From an uncultured Craurococcus sp. (lineage in GTDB: Bacteria > Pseudomonadota > Alphaproteobacteria > Acetobacterales > Acetobacteraceae), in NCBI GenBank assembly GCA_902805545.1, contig CADCTD010000001.1:62001-126000 (forward strand): a DNA stretch of 64,000 bases, in the 5' to 3' direction. How positions within the stretch are numbered: the stretch's first letter is position 1; every line of letters begins with the position of its first letter. A program made the position numbers and the translations under genes. Under the pieces are notes generated by a model. It searched no databases. It was not told where the DNA came from and saw only the letters and a list, made by a program, of their open reading frames with translations. Below are positions 45,204-54,171 of this stretch, one piece after another.

Positions 45204-46372
45204 CAGCCGGCCGCGCCCTTCGGCAGCTCGCGCTCCACCAGCCGGGCCAGCAATGCGGCGCCATAGGGGATGGCAGCGTCGTTGAAATTGTAGTGCTGGT
45301 TGTGGACGGTGGCGCTGGGGCCATTGCCGACATGGAGATAGGCGCCCGGCACCCGCTCCATCATGAAGCTGAAGTCCTCGGAGCCCATGCCCGGCGCCTT
45401 GGTCCGGTCCACCTTGGCCTCGCCCACCAGCTCGGCCGCCGCGGCGGCGAAGCGTTCGGTCTGCTCCGGCGCGTTGATGGTGGGCGCGAAGATCAGCCGG
45501 AAGTCGAGGCTCGCCGTCGCGCCGAGCCCGGCGGCGACCCCCTCCGCCACGCGCTTCATCCCCTCCTCGAGCAGCCCTCGGGCCCGGTCGCTGAAGAAGC
45601 GCGCCGTGCCGGAGAGCGTCGCCCTTTGCGGGATGACGTTGTAGGCATCGCCCCCCGCGACCTTGGTGATGCTGAGCACCGCGGTCTCCATCGGCGGCAT
45701 GTTGCGCGCGACGATGGATTGGAGCGCGGTCGCTATGTGGCAGGCGGCGAGCACCGGATCGACCCCCGCCTCCGGCCGCGCCCCGTGCGAGCCCTTCCCC
45801 TCGACCAGGATGTCGAAGAAGGCCCCGCCCGCCGCCGTCGGCCCGCTGCGGATGGCATATTCGCCGACGGGCAGGCCCGGCCGGTTGTGCATGGCGAAGA
45901 CCTGGTTGCAGGGGAAGCGCTCGAACAGCCCGTCCTGCAGCATGGCGAGCGCCCCGCCGCAGCCTTCTTCCCCGGGCTGGAAGATGAAATTCACGGTGCC
46001 GTTGAAGGCCCGGGTCTCCGCCAGGTACTGCGCCGCGCCGAGCAGCATGGTGGTGTGCCCGTCATGGCCGCAGGCATGCATCCGGCCGGACCGGGTGCTG
46101 CGATAGGGCAGGTCGTTCGCCTCCTCCATCGGCAGCGCGTCCATGTCGGCGCGCAGCCCGATCGCCGCCTCGCCGTTGCCCGAGCGCAGCACGCCGACCA
46201 CGCCCGTGCCGCCGACGCCACGGTGCACCTCGATCCCCCATTCCTCCAGCTTGCGGGCCACCAGCCCCGCCGTGCGGTGCTCCTCCATGCCGAGCTCAGG
46301 ATGGGCATGGATGTCCTGGCGGATGGCGGCAAGCTCCGCCTGGCGGCGGGCGATGGCGTCGAAGGCGGTCAT
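45203..46372 (-). CDS. M20 family amidohydrolase (hippurate hydrolase-like)
   Basis: Encodes 389 residues. The metal-site motifs are HACGHDGHTTMLLGAA (about 99-114), FIFQPGEEGCGGA, and GSEDFSFM near the C-terminus, with a dimerisation domain in between (GKGSHGARP). Family members cleave N-acyl amino acids or hippurate. GlyHis-like details do not fix the substrate. Its stop and the esterase start share a base; the two may form a unit. Confidence 0.91.
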   Translation of the reverse strand: MTAFDAIARRQAELAAIRQDIHAHPELGMEEHRTAGLVARKLEEWGIEVHRGVGGTGVVGVLRSGNGEAAIGLRADMDALPMEEANDLPYRSTRSGRMHACGHDGHTTMLLGAAQYLAETRAFNGTVNFIFQPGEEGCGGALAMLQDGLFERFPCNQVFAMHNRPGLPVGEYAIRSGPTAAGGAFFDILVEGKGSHGARPEAGVDPVLAACHIATALQSIVARNMPPMETAVLSITKVAGGDAYNVIPQRATLSGTARFFSDRARGLLEEGMKRVAEGVAAGLGATASLDFRLIFAPTINAPEQTERFAAAAAELVGEAKVDRTKAPGMGSEDFSFMMERVPGAYLHVGNGPSATVHNQHYNFNDAAIPYGAALLARLVERELPKGAAG

Positions 46373-46527
46373 GCGGCGGGTCCTTGCGGCTCTCTCGCGC
46401 CGAGGAGACCCCGCCGCGCCGCCCCCCGCAAGGGGTGTCCGGTCCGGTTTTGCAGCGGATTAATCAGGCAGCAACGGCATTGGTCGACACCACTCTCCAG
46501 GACCAGCCCTGCAGGATTCCGCATCCG

Positions 46528-47067
46528 ATGACCCCCGCTCCGCTGAGCGATGACCCGAATGGCCGCCACCGCGACCCGGTGACCGGCGCGGTGACCGAGG
46601 AGGCCATGCTGCATTTCCTCGAGGCGGTGCTCGGCATGGCCGAGCCGGTCGGGCCGCAGGTCGGCATGCTCTGCCTCGGCATCGACGGCTTGGAAGGCAT
46701 CACCGTCCGGCACGGCATCGCGGTCCGCGATGCGGCGCTGCTCGGCGTCGCCGACCGGCTGAACGAGCGGATCCGGGTGCAGGACCTGGTCGGGCGGGTC
46801 GATAGCGGCTTCGGCATCTGCCTCGCCGACATCTTCCCGGCGCAGGCCGTGGCGGCGGCGGAGCGCCTGCTGCGCTCCATCCGCGCCACGCCGGTGCCGA
46901 CGCCGATCGGCGCCCTTGCCCTGACCTGCAGCGCCGGCCTCGTGCTGAGCCGCGGCGGCGAGGAGCAGGCCCCGGCGCTGCTCGACCGGGCGCGGGACCT
47001 GCGCGAGGCGGCACGGCGGGCCGGCGGCGACGGCCTCATCACCAGCTTCGCGGGCGGACCCGGCTAG
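46528..47067 (+). CDS. Degenerate GGDEF-domain protein
   Basis: Encodes 179 residues, nearly all a GGDEF-like domain: HRDPVTGAVTEEAMLHFLE, LCLGIDGLEGITVRHG, DAALLGVADRLNERIRVQDLVGRVDSGFGICL, ALALTCSAGLVL. The active-site GG(D/E)EF is replaced by RVDSGF, so diguanylate cyclase activity is not expected; it may bind GTP or a partner instead. ATG 46528 lacks a strong ribosome site. Longer upstream frames overlap the divergent promoter gap. Confidence 0.82.
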   Translation: MTPAPLSDDPNGRHRDPVTGAVTEEAMLHFLEAVLGMAEPVGPQVGMLCLGIDGLEGITVRHGIAVRDAALLGVADRLNERIRVQDLVGRVDSGFGICLADIFPAQAVAAAERLLRSIRATPVPTPIGALALTCSAGLVLSRGGEEQAPALLDRARDLREAARRAGGDGLITSFAGGPG

Positions 47068-47124
47068 GCCGTTATCGCCGAAGACCGGAAGGCGTGCGAG
47101 GCAAGCAACGGAGCAGAAAGCGGA

Positions 47125-47160
47125 GCCATGGTCCGCGATCCGGCGATCGCGGACCATGGC
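47125..47160. terminator. 16-bp perfect hairpin between convergent genes
   Basis: GCCATGGTCCGCGATC and GATCGCGGACCATGGC form a perfect 16-bp stem with a 4-base loop (CGGC). It abuts the MATE gene stop and lies 58 bases past the GGDEF gene. Likely a bidirectional terminator despite no T tract. Confidence 0.65.
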
Positions 47161-48534
47161 CTAGCGGAACCAGGCGCCGCCCCGGATCACGGCCAACAGC
47201 ACCACCCCGTAGGCGACCAGCCCCGCCGCCAGCGCGACGAAGACCCAGGTGAGCGAGCCGGTGAGGTGCAGCGCCAGCCAGCCACCGCCCACCGCGACCA
47301 CCAGCCGGACCAGCCCGGCCAGCAGCGGCCAGCCCAGCCGCCCCGCCCCCTGCGAGGCGAAATAGAGCGACAGCCCCAGCCCGAAGAACCCATAGGCCGG
47401 GCCGACCGTCCGCAGATAGGCCGCCCCCGTCTCGAGCATCTGCGGATCGTCGCCGAACAGGCCGAGCCAAGCCTCCGGCCAGGCCGCCGCCGCCAGCCCC
47501 ACCGCCTCAGCCGCGACGAAGGCGAGCGCCCCGCCGGCCAGCGCGATGCGCAGCGCCCGCGCCCTCTGCCCCGCCCCGATATTGGTCCCGACAAGCGCCA
47601 CCAGCGGCGCGCCGAGGCCGAAGACCAGCGGGATCAGCAGGTATTCCAGCCGCGTCCCCGTGCCATAGCCGGCCACCGCATCCGGCCCGCCGGCCCGCGC
47701 CACCACCGCGGTCGTCAGTGCGATGGTGAGCGTCGTCTGCAGGGTGCTGACCGAGGCAACGGCGCCGACGCCGAGGATGTCGCGGAACAGCGGCCAGCGC
47801 AGCCGCCCCGGCCGCAGCCGCGCGATGCTCCGCCCCGACAGCATCGCCCAGCCGAGGATCGCGGTCGAAAGCCCCGTGCCCGCCACCACCGCCCAGCCCC
47901 CGCCGGCGATCCCCAGGGCAGGCACCGGCCCATAGCCATGGATCAGCAGCGGCGAGAGAGGCACCAGCACGACGACGCCGATGACGATGGCGACCGAGGG
48001 CAGCATCATGTTGCCCGCGCCGCGCAGCACGCTGGCGAAGGCATTGCTCAGCCAGACCAGCACCGCCCCGCCGAAGACCACGTCGGAATAGGCGAGTGCC
48101 GCCCGCAGCGACCCCTCCTCCCCTCCCATCGCGGCATAGAGCGCAGGGCCGAAGCGGAGCAGCAGCGCGGTGAAGCTGAGCCCCAGCACCAGGTTGATGA
48201 CCAGCGCATGCAGCACCAGGGAATCCGCATCCTCCCGCCGGCCAGCGCCGAGCGCGCGGGCAATGGCGGAGGCGATACCGCCCCCGATCGCGCCGCCGGA
48301 GAGCATCTGCATCAGCATGAAGCCGGGGAAGACCAGCGCCATGCCGGCCAGCGCATCGGTCCCGAGTTGGGACACCCACCAGGTCTCGATCAGCCCGACC
48401 GAGGCCTGGGCCAGCATGACGAGGGTGTTCGGCCAGGCGAGGCGCAGCAGGGTTGGCACCACCTGCCCGTGCAGCAACAGCCGGGTCCGCGGGTTCATCG
48501 CCGCGGCCGGCGCGAGGGTGGCGGCGGCGCTCAT
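47161..48534 (-). CDS. MATE family efflux transporter
   Basis: Encodes 457 residues with about 12 membrane segments and the MATE two-half layout. The first half has LLRLAWPNTLVMLAQASVGLIETWWVSQLGTDALAGMA, and the second IGAGQRARALRIALAGGALAF. Members export cationic drugs or metabolites using H+ or Na+. ATG 48534 overlaps the SDR stop (ATGA). Confidence 0.92.
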   Translation of the reverse strand: MSAAATLAPAAAMNPRTRLLLHGQVVPTLLRLAWPNTLVMLAQASVGLIETWWVSQLGTDALAGMALVFPGFMLMQMLSGGAIGGGIASAIARALGAGRREDADSLVLHALVINLVLGLSFTALLLRFGPALYAAMGGEEGSLRAALAYSDVVFGGAVLVWLSNAFASVLRGAGNMMLPSVAIVIGVVVLVPLSPLLIHGYGPVPALGIAGGGWAVVAGTGLSTAILGWAMLSGRSIARLRPGRLRWPLFRDILGVGAVASVSTLQTTLTIALTTAVVARAGGPDAVAGYGTGTRLEYLLIPLVFGLGAPLVALVGTNIGAGQRARALRIALAGGALAFVAAEAVGLAAAAWPEAWLGLFGDDPQMLETGAAYLRTVGPAYGFFGLGLSLYFASQGAGRLGWPLLAGLVRLVVAVGGGWLALHLTGSLTWVFVALAAGLVAYGVVLLAVIRGGAWFR

Positions 48535-49316
48535 GTCCGGTATCTCGCCGCGGCCTGGCTGCGCGAGAGGTTGGGCCCCATGGCGAGCCGCGCTGCCGTG
48601 AAGCGCTCCCATTCCGCCAGGTCCGGCAGGGCGGGGATGGTAACCGCCTCGCCGCGGTCGAGGCCGGCGAGCGCCGCATCGACCATTTCCCCCGCATCCA
48701 TCAGGATCTCGGCGGGGAGTTGGCCGATGTCGATCCCGGCGCGACCCCAGATCTCGGTCCGTGTCGCGCCCGGCAGCACGGCCTGCACGCGGATGCCCCG
48801 CCCGCCCAGCTCCTGCTGCAGCGACTGGCTGAGATTGAGCATGAAGGCCTTGGTACCGCTGTAGACGCCGTTGAACTGCTCAGGCGCCAGGGCAAGCACC
48901 GAGGCGATGTTGACGATGGTGCCGCGGCCGCGGGCGAGGAAGCCCTGCGCCGCCGCCGCCGCGAGGCGCATCGGCGCGATGCTGTTGAGCCGCACCATCC
49001 GCTCCAGCAGGTCAGGGTCGCCCTCGGCCAGCGTGCCGGAGGCGCCCATGCCGGCATTGTTGACGAGCAGGCCGATCGCCGCGTCGTTGCGCAGCCGGCC
49101 TTCGACCCGGCGCAGGTCGAGCGGGTCGGTCAGGTCGGCGGCCAGGATCTCGGTGCGCCGCGCGGTCGCCGCCCCGAGCTGCGCGGCCAGCGCCTCGAGC
49201 CGGGCCCGGTCGCGCGCGACCAGGATGAGGTCGTGACCGCGCCGCGCCAGGCGGTCGGCATAGACGGCGCCGATCCCCGTCGAAGCACCGGTGATGAGGG
49301 CGGTCTCGATGGTCAT
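48531..49316 (-). CDS. SDR family NAD(P)-dependent oxidoreductase
   Basis: Encodes 261 residues: GASTGIGAVYADRLARRGHDLILVAR with basic residues favouring NADP, NNAGMGASG, and YSGTKAFMLNLSQSL with the catalytic tyrosine and lysine (YxxxK). Belongs to the SDR group of DltE/YdfG-like enzymes. Together with the MATE gene it forms an operon that follows a palindromic operator and a small ORF. CAGGAG lies upstream. Confidence 0.88.
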   Translation of the reverse strand: MTIETALITGASTGIGAVYADRLARRGHDLILVARDRARLEALAAQLGAATARRTEILAADLTDPLDLRRVEGRLRNDAAIGLLVNNAGMGASGTLAEGDPDLLERMVRLNSIAPMRLAAAAAQGFLARGRGTIVNIASVLALAPEQFNGVYSGTKAFMLNLSQSLQQELGGRGIRVQAVLPGATRTEIWGRAGIDIGQLPAEILMDAGEMVDAALAGLDRGEAVTIPALPDLAEWERFTAARLAMGPNLSRSQAAARYRT

Positions 49317-49519
49317 GGCGTGCTCCTGCCGCGGGCAGCGCCGCGGACGTTACGGACCTGTGGATGGGCTAAGGCGGCGGCGAGCGGCGGCGCGTCGATC
49401 CCGTGCTCCCGCCCGCGGCGGATCAGACTCCCGATCGCATGTTCGGCCTCGGAGTGCGGGGCGCCCCGCGGGGTGCAACGGCCGCGGATGACCTCGGCGC
49501 CGCCGGAGAGGGTGTGCAT
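49313..49519 (-). pseudogene. C-terminal fragment of a 2-dehydropantoate 2-reductase, 5' end lost
   Basis: 68 codons from ATG 49519. GAPHSEAEHAIGSLIRRGREHGIDAPPL and AALAHPQV match the C-terminal motif (TEADHxIGxLIRRGxxxGxxTPLLxxAYAHLQ) of ketopantoate reductases, but the NADP and catalytic parts are absent. AGGAG precedes the ATG, and the stop overlaps the SDR start (ATGA), so it may still be translated as a leader or coupling peptide. Confidence 0.55.
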
Positions 49520-49533
49520 CACGGCTCCTATTG

Positions 49534-49587
49534 ATGACGAACGTCATTCAAAAGCGAATGATTGGGACTGTCATCAAAGCTTGTCAA
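49534..49587 (-). promoter_or_regulatory. Promoter with palindromic operator for the SDR-MATE operon
   Basis: On the minus strand, TTGACA (49582-49587) lies 17 or 18 bases from a weak -10 (AATCAT). ATGACG-TT-CGTCAT (49534-49547) is a perfect 6-bp inverted repeat right before the AGGAG site, and CATTC/GAATG (49545-49560) overlaps it. This looks like a regulator binding site, for example of TetR/MarR type; no regulator gene is adjacent. Confidence 0.5.
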
Positions 49588-49676
49588 CCACCTTTCGCCG
49601 CCTCGCGGAGACGGTCAGGGCCTCCCGTGGCGACAGAGGCTTCGCCCCCGCCACCGCTTCGGACTATGATGGGCCG

Positions 49677-50336
49677 GTGAACCTGCTCGCCCCGCCCCGT
49701 GCCCGCCTGCCGATCGAGGTGGTCTTCGACCTGGTCTGCCCCTGGTGCTTCCTCGGCATCAGGCGGCTGCGGCGGACCTTGCGCTCACGCCCGGACGTGG
49801 CGGCGGAGCTGCTCTGGCGCCCCTTCCTGCTCAATCCCGACCTCGCGCCGCAGGGCGTGCCGCGGCAGGACTATCTCGTGCGGAAATTCGGCGGCGAGGA
49901 CCGCGCCCGCCGCCTGCACGGCACCATCGCCGAGCTCGGCCGGGTGGAGGGCATCGAGTTCCGCTTCGACCGCATCCGCCGCGTGCCCCATTCGCTCGAT
50001 GCGCACCGGCTGGTGCGCTGGGCCGGCCGGTTCAACGCCGCCGACCAGCTGGTCGAGGCGATCTTCGAGGCCTATTTCACCGAGGGCGCCGATATCGGCG
50101 ATGCCCATGTGCTCGCCGCCATCGCCGGCCAGCAGGGGCTGGACGCGCCGCTCGCCCGCCGCTTCCTCTCGACCGTCGCCGAGGTCGAGGCCGTGCATGC
50201 CGACAACCTCCGCGCCCACCGGCTCGGCATCAACGGGGTGCCCTGCTTCGTGGTCGCCGGCCGCCACGCCATCGCCGGCGCGCAGGAGCCGGAGGTGCTG
50301 GAGCGCCTGCTCGACGTCGCCCTGGTCGGGACCTAG
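49677..50336 (+). CDS. DsbA family oxidoreductase (FrnE/2-hydroxychromene isomerase-like)
   Basis: Encodes 219 residues from GTG 49677. A thioredoxin-like fold with CPWC in DLVCPWCFLGIRRLRR, and the cis-proline loop INGVPCFVVAGRHAIAGAQEPEVL. FrnE-like proteins act as cytosolic disulfide isomerases in Deinococcus and polyketide strains. No signal peptide. The upstream 360 bp contain the ketopantoate reductase fragment and the operator for the divergent operon. Confidence 0.86.
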   Translation: MNLLAPPRARLPIEVVFDLVCPWCFLGIRRLRRTLRSRPDVAAELLWRPFLLNPDLAPQGVPRQDYLVRKFGGEDRARRLHGTIAELGRVEGIEFRFDRIRRVPHSLDAHRLVRWAGRFNAADQLVEAIFEAYFTEGADIGDAHVLAAIAGQQGLDAPLARRFLSTVAEVEAVHADNLRAHRLGINGVPCFVVAGRHAIAGAQEPEVLERLLDVALVGT

Positions 50337-51343
50337 CTGGTCGCGGCCACCCGCCCTTCGATCGGGTATTGCGGGTCGTTGTAGCCCGGCGTCGAGGGGT
50401 GCCCGGGCGGCACCAGGCGATTCACCAGCGCCTCGTCTTCCGCCGTGAAGCGATAACGGAGCGCCGCGAGGTAGTCCTCCAGATGCGCTTCCGTCCGCGG
50501 CCCGAGGATGGTGCCGGTGACGAGCCGGTTGTTCAGCACCCAGCCGATGGCGAAATGCACCGGCGTGGTGCCGGCCCGCTCCGCATGCTCGCGGATCACC
50601 TGGGCGATCTCGAGCGATTCCGGCCGCAGCTCCGTCTCCAGCATCCGCTTGTCCTGCCGCGCCGCCCGGCTGCCCGCCTCCGGCTCCGCACCCGGCCGGT
50701 ACTTCGCCGTCAGCACCCCGCGCGCCAGCGGCGAATAGGGGAAGATGCCGAGCCCGTAATGCGCCGCGGCCGGCAGCTGCTCGACCTCCGGCTGCCGGTT
50801 CATGGCGTTGTAGTAGGGCTGCGAGACCACCGGCCGGTCGATCCCCGCCTCGTCGCAGAGCCGGCAGATCTCGGCGATCCGCCAGGACCGGTAGTTGGAG
50901 ACGCCGAAATGCCGGATCTTCCCTGCCCGCACGAGATCGGCCAGCGCCCGCACCGTCGTCTCCAGCGGCGTCGCATGGTCCTCCTTGTGGAGGTAGAGGA
51001 TATCGATGAAGTCGGTGCCGAGCCGCCTGAGGCAGGCCTCCGCCCCCTGGATCACCCATTTGCGCGAGAGCCCGCCCTCGTTCGGCCCCTTGCCGACCGG
51101 GTTGGCGATCTTGGTGGCCACCACCCAGTCATGGCGGCGCGCGGCGATGGCCCGCCCCACCACCTCCTCCGACCGGCCGCCATTATAGGCATCCGCCGTG
51201 TCGAGGAAGTTGATCCCCGCCTCCGCCGCCCGCGCGATGAGCCGCTGGCTGGTGTCGGCGTCGGCCGGGCCGCCGAACATCATGGTGCCGAGGCAGAGTC
51301 GGCTGACGCTGAGGCCGCTGCGGCCGAGGGTGCGGTATTCCAT
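50333..51343 (-). CDS. Aldo/keto reductase
   Basis: Encodes 336 residues: MEYRTLGRSGLSVSRLCLGTMMFG, DTADAYNGGRSEEVVGRAI with the catalytic D and Y, VATKI with the lysine, YLHKEDHATPLE in the H position, and YSPLARGVL. NADPH-dependent aldehyde/ketone reductase of the TIM-barrel family (YhdN/AKR11-13-like). It ends in a 4-bp convergent overlap with the DsbA gene. Confidence 0.9.
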   Translation of the reverse strand: MEYRTLGRSGLSVSRLCLGTMMFGGPADADTSQRLIARAAEAGINFLDTADAYNGGRSEEVVGRAIAARRHDWVVATKIANPVGKGPNEGGLSRKWVIQGAEACLRRLGTDFIDILYLHKEDHATPLETTVRALADLVRAGKIRHFGVSNYRSWRIAEICRLCDEAGIDRPVVSQPYYNAMNRQPEVEQLPAAAHYGLGIFPYSPLARGVLTAKYRPGAEPEAGSRAARQDKRMLETELRPESLEIAQVIREHAERAGTTPVHFAIGWVLNNRLVTGTILGPRTEAHLEDYLAALRYRFTAEDEALVNRLVPPGHPSTPGYNDPQYPIEGRVAATS

Positions 51344-51390
51344 GAGCGCCTCCCGAGAGGCCGCCAGTCAGGCCGCCCCCTGGCCGCGCG

Positions 51391-52650
51391 TCAAGCCGCC
51401 GCGTAGCGCGTCAGCGCCAGGTCGGCGGAGTCGATCTCCGGCCTCCGCCCGGTGACGAGGTCCGCCAGCAGACGCCCGCTGCCGCAGGCCATGGTCCAGC
51501 CGAGCGTGCCGTGCCCGGTATTGAGATGGAGGTTCCGGTAGCGCGTCGGCCCCACCACCGGCGTGCCGTCCGGCGTCATCGGCCGGAGCCCGGTCCAGAA
51601 CTGCGCCTGGGCGATGTCGCCGCCGCGCGGGAAGAGGTCGCCCACCGAATGCGCCAGGGTCTCCCGCCGCGGCCCGCGGAGCTTCAGGTTGAACCCCGCC
51701 AGCTCCGCCGTCCCGCCGACGCGGATGCGGTCGCCGAGCCGGGTGATCGCCACCTTGTAGGTCTCGTCCATCACGGTGGAGACCGGCGCCGCCGCCGCCT
51801 CGGTGACCGGCAGGGTGAGCGAATAGCCCTTCACCGGATAGACCGGCAGGGCGACGCCGAGCGGCCGCAGCAGCGCCGTCGAATAGCTGCCGAGCGCCAC
51901 CACATAGGCATCCGCCGTGACGCGCCCCTGGTCGGTGGCGACGCCGGTGATCCGGTCGCCCTCGCTCTCGATCGCCTGGATGGTCACGCCCTGGCGGAAC
52001 TCCACCCCCGCCGCCGCGGCCATGGCCGCCAGACGCTGGGTGAAGACATGCGCATCGCCCGTCTCGTCGCCCGGCAGCCGCAGGCCGCCGACGAATTTCC
52101 CCTCGACCAGGCCGAGCGCCGGCTCGGCACCGACACAGCCCTTCGGATCAAGCACCTCATAGGGCACCCGGAAGGCATCGAGCACGGCGGTGTCGCCCTC
52201 GACGGCATCGAGCTGCTTCTGCGTCCGGAAGAGCTGCAGGGTGCCCTGGGTCCGCTGGTCATAGGCGATGCCGGTCTCGTCCCGCAGGTCACGCAGGCAG
52301 TCGCGGCTGTACTCGGCGAGGCGGACCATGCGCGCCTTGTTGGTCGCATAGGCGTCCTCGGTGCAGTTCGCGAGCATCCGCGCCAGCCAGGGATAAAGCC
52401 CGCCCTTCGCCTGCGGCCAGAAGACCAGCGGCCGGTGCCGCATCATCAGCCATTTCAGCGCCTTGACGGGGATGCCAGGGCCCGCCCAGGGCGCGGAATA
52501 GCCAGGCGAGACCTGCCCGGCATTGGCGAAGCTCGTCTCCATGCCGGCGGCCGGCTGCCGATCGATGACAGTGACCTGATGGCCCGCGCGGGAGAGATAC
52601 CAGGCGCTGGTCACCCCGACCACGCCGCTGCCGAGCACCACAACGCGCAT
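51391..52650 (-). CDS. dadA: D-amino acid dehydrogenase small subunit
   Basis: Encodes 419 residues of the DadA/DAO flavoprotein fold. [31 protein letters not shown] is the FAD Rossmann site, and the C-terminal [16 protein letters not shown] and [19 protein letters not shown] are characteristic. It oxidises D-alanine and other D-amino acids to 2-oxo acids with quinone as acceptor. ATG 52650 is chosen, as upstream frames overlap the divergent regulator gene. Gene and regulator are arranged as a divergent pair. Confidence 0.93.
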   Translation of the reverse strand: MRVVVLGSGVVGVTSAWYLSRAGHQVTVIDRQPAAGMETSFANAGQVSPGYSAPWAGPGIPVKALKWLMMRHRPLVFWPQAKGGLYPWLARMLANCTEDAYATNKARMVRLAEYSRDCLRDLRDETGIAYDQRTQGTLQLFRTQKQLDAVEGDTAVLDAFRVPYEVLDPKGCVGAEPALGLVEGKFVGGLRLPGDETGDAHVFTQRLAAMAAAAGVEFRQGVTIQAIESEGDRITGVATDQGRVTADAYVVALGSYSTALLRPLGVALPVYPVKGYSLTLPVTEAAAAPVSTVMDETYKVAITRLGDRIRVGGTAELAGFNLKLRGPRRETLAHSVGDLFPRGGDIAQAQFWTGLRPMTPDGTPVVGPTRYRNLHLNTGHGTLGWTMACGSGRLLADLVTGRRPEIDSADLALTRYAAA

Positions 52651-52753
52651 TGCCGCCTCCGCCGTCTTATCCGGCCAGACTAGGAGCGCCGGGGTGCGAA
52701 TTTCACGCCAGACCCTCGCAGGGGCTGCCAACCGGAACCGGAATGGCGCATGT

Positions 52754-52772
52754 TCTGCGGCGAATCCGCAGA
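52754..52772. promoter_or_regulatory. Palindromic AsnC/Lrp-type operator
   Basis: TCTGCGG-CGAAT-CCGCAGA has perfect 7-bp arms around 5 bases, in the dadA/regulator divergent gap. It fits an AsnC/Lrp dimer site and suggests autoregulation plus control of dadA. Confidence 0.55.
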
Positions 52773-52779
52773 TAATTCG

Positions 52780-53232
52780 ATGCAGACCCTGGACGAGACC
52801 GACCGCGCCATCCTCCGCCTGCTCCGCGCCGACGGCCGCATGAGCAATGCCGACCTGGCCGAGGCCGTCGGCCTCTCCGCCTCCGCCTGCCTGCGCCGGG
52901 TGCGGCTGCTCGAGCATCGCGGCATCATCCGCGGCTATACCGCCCTGATCGAGGAGGCTGCGCCGCGCGACCTGGTGGTGGTGATCGTGCAGATCACCCT
53001 CGACCGCCAAACCGACGACCACCTGAAGCGCTTCGAGGAGGCGGTGCGCCGCTGCCCCGAGGTGCGGGAGTGCTACCTGATGACCGGCATCGCCGACTAC
53101 CTCCTCCGCGTCGAGGCCCGCGACGCCGCCGATTACGAGCGCATCCACAAGGAGGCGCTGTCACGCATGCCGGGCGTCGCCCGCATCCAGTCGAGCTTCG
53201 CCATCCGCACCGTCATCCGGGGGGCCACATGA
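52780..53232 (+). CDS. Lrp/AsnC family transcriptional regulator (DadR-like)
   Basis: Encodes 150 residues from ATG 52780 (an ATG at 52750 would add ten residues but overlaps the operator). It has the winged [45 protein letters not shown] and an RAM ligand-binding domain with [17 protein letters not shown] and [12 protein letters not shown]. Divergent from dadA, so probably its activator in response to alanine, as DadR or BkdR; this is inference from layout. Confidence 0.9.
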   Translation: MQTLDETDRAILRLLRADGRMSNADLAEAVGLSASACLRRVRLLEHRGIIRGYTALIEEAAPRDLVVVIVQITLDRQTDDHLKRFEEAVRRCPEVRECYLMTGIADYLLRVEARDAADYERIHKEALSRMPGVARIQSSFAIRTVIRGAT

Positions 53233-54083
53233 TCCGCATCGCCAGCGCGGCGCTCACGGCCGAGCTCAAGCCGGAGGGCGCCGAACTCTGCCGGCTGCGG
53301 GATGCCGCGGGCCGGGACTTCCTCTGGGATGCCGGCCCCGCCTGGCCGCGCCATGCGCCGGTGCTCTTCCCCATCGTCGGCCGCCTCGCCGGCGACGGCC
53401 TCAACCAAGCCGGGCGGCGCTACCCGATGCGCCAGCACGGCTTCGCCCGCGACCGCACCTTCACCGTGATCGACCGGACGCCGGAGAGCTGCGCCTTCCG
53501 CCTCGCCGATGACGACGCGACCCGTGCCGCCTACCCCTTCGCCTTCGCGCTCGAGCTCCACTATGCCGTCGCAGGCCCCCGCCTCTCGGTCGAGTACCGC
53601 CTCGCCAACCCGGGCACGGTACCCCTGCCCGCCTCGCTCGGCGCCCATCCGGCCTTCCGCTGGCCGCTGCCCGGCGCCGAGGGCCGCCCCCACGCCCTGC
53701 TCTTCGACGAGGACGAGCCGGCGCCCATTCGCCGCCTGCAGGATGGGTTGCTCCTGCCCGAGCCGCAGCCGAGCCCCATCGCCGGTCGCCGCCTCGACCT
53801 CGCTCCGGCCCTCTTCGAGCCCGATGCGGTGATCCTCGACCAGCCGCGCAGCCGCAGCCTCGACTACCGCGCCGAGGGCGGCCCCGGCCTCCGCTTCGCC
53901 TTCTCGGGATTCCCGCAGCTCGGCCTCTGGTCGAAGCCGGGGGCGGCGTTCCTCTGCATCGAGCCCTGGCAGGGCTTCGCCAGCCCGCTCGGCTGGGACG
54001 GGGAATTCGCGGAGAAGCCCGGCCTCGTCACCCTGCCGCCCGGCGGCGAATACCGCGCGGGCTGGACGGTCGGCCTGCTCTGA
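53229..54083 (+). CDS. Aldose 1-epimerase family protein (LacX-like)
   Basis: Encodes 284 residues of the galactose mutarotase-like fold: EGAELCRLRDAAGRDFLWDA, PVLFPIVGRL, MRQHGFARDRTFTV, SLGAHPAFRWPL with the catalytic histidine area, and CIEPWQGFAS. Substrate unknown; LacX-type epimerases act on phosphorylated or unusual sugars. ATG overlaps the regulator stop (ATGA). Confidence 0.85.
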   Translation: MIRIASAALTAELKPEGAELCRLRDAAGRDFLWDAGPAWPRHAPVLFPIVGRLAGDGLNQAGRRYPMRQHGFARDRTFTVIDRTPESCAFRLADDDATRAAYPFAFALELHYAVAGPRLSVEYRLANPGTVPLPASLGAHPAFRWPLPGAEGRPHALLFDEDEPAPIRRLQDGLLLPEPQPSPIAGRRLDLAPALFEPDAVILDQPRSRSLDYRAEGGPGLRFAFSGFPQLGLWSKPGAAFLCIEPWQGFASPLGWDGEFAEKPGLVTLPPGGEYRAGWTVGLL

Positions 54084-54086
54084 GAA

Positions 54087-54163
54087 TGGCGCGCCCGGCG
54101 GGATTCGAACCCACGACCACACGCTTAGAAGGCGCGTGCTCTATCCAGCTGAGCTACGGGCGC
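54087..54163 (-). tRNA. tRNA-Arg (UCU anticodon)
   Basis: Acceptor GCGCCCG pairs with CGGGCGC; anticodon loop CTTCTAA gives TCT; T arm GTGGGTTCGAATCCCGC. The 3' CCA is encoded (54087-54089). It lies four bases downstream of the aldose epimerase gene, on the opposite strand. Confidence 0.94.
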
Positions 54164-54171
54164 AAATCGGG

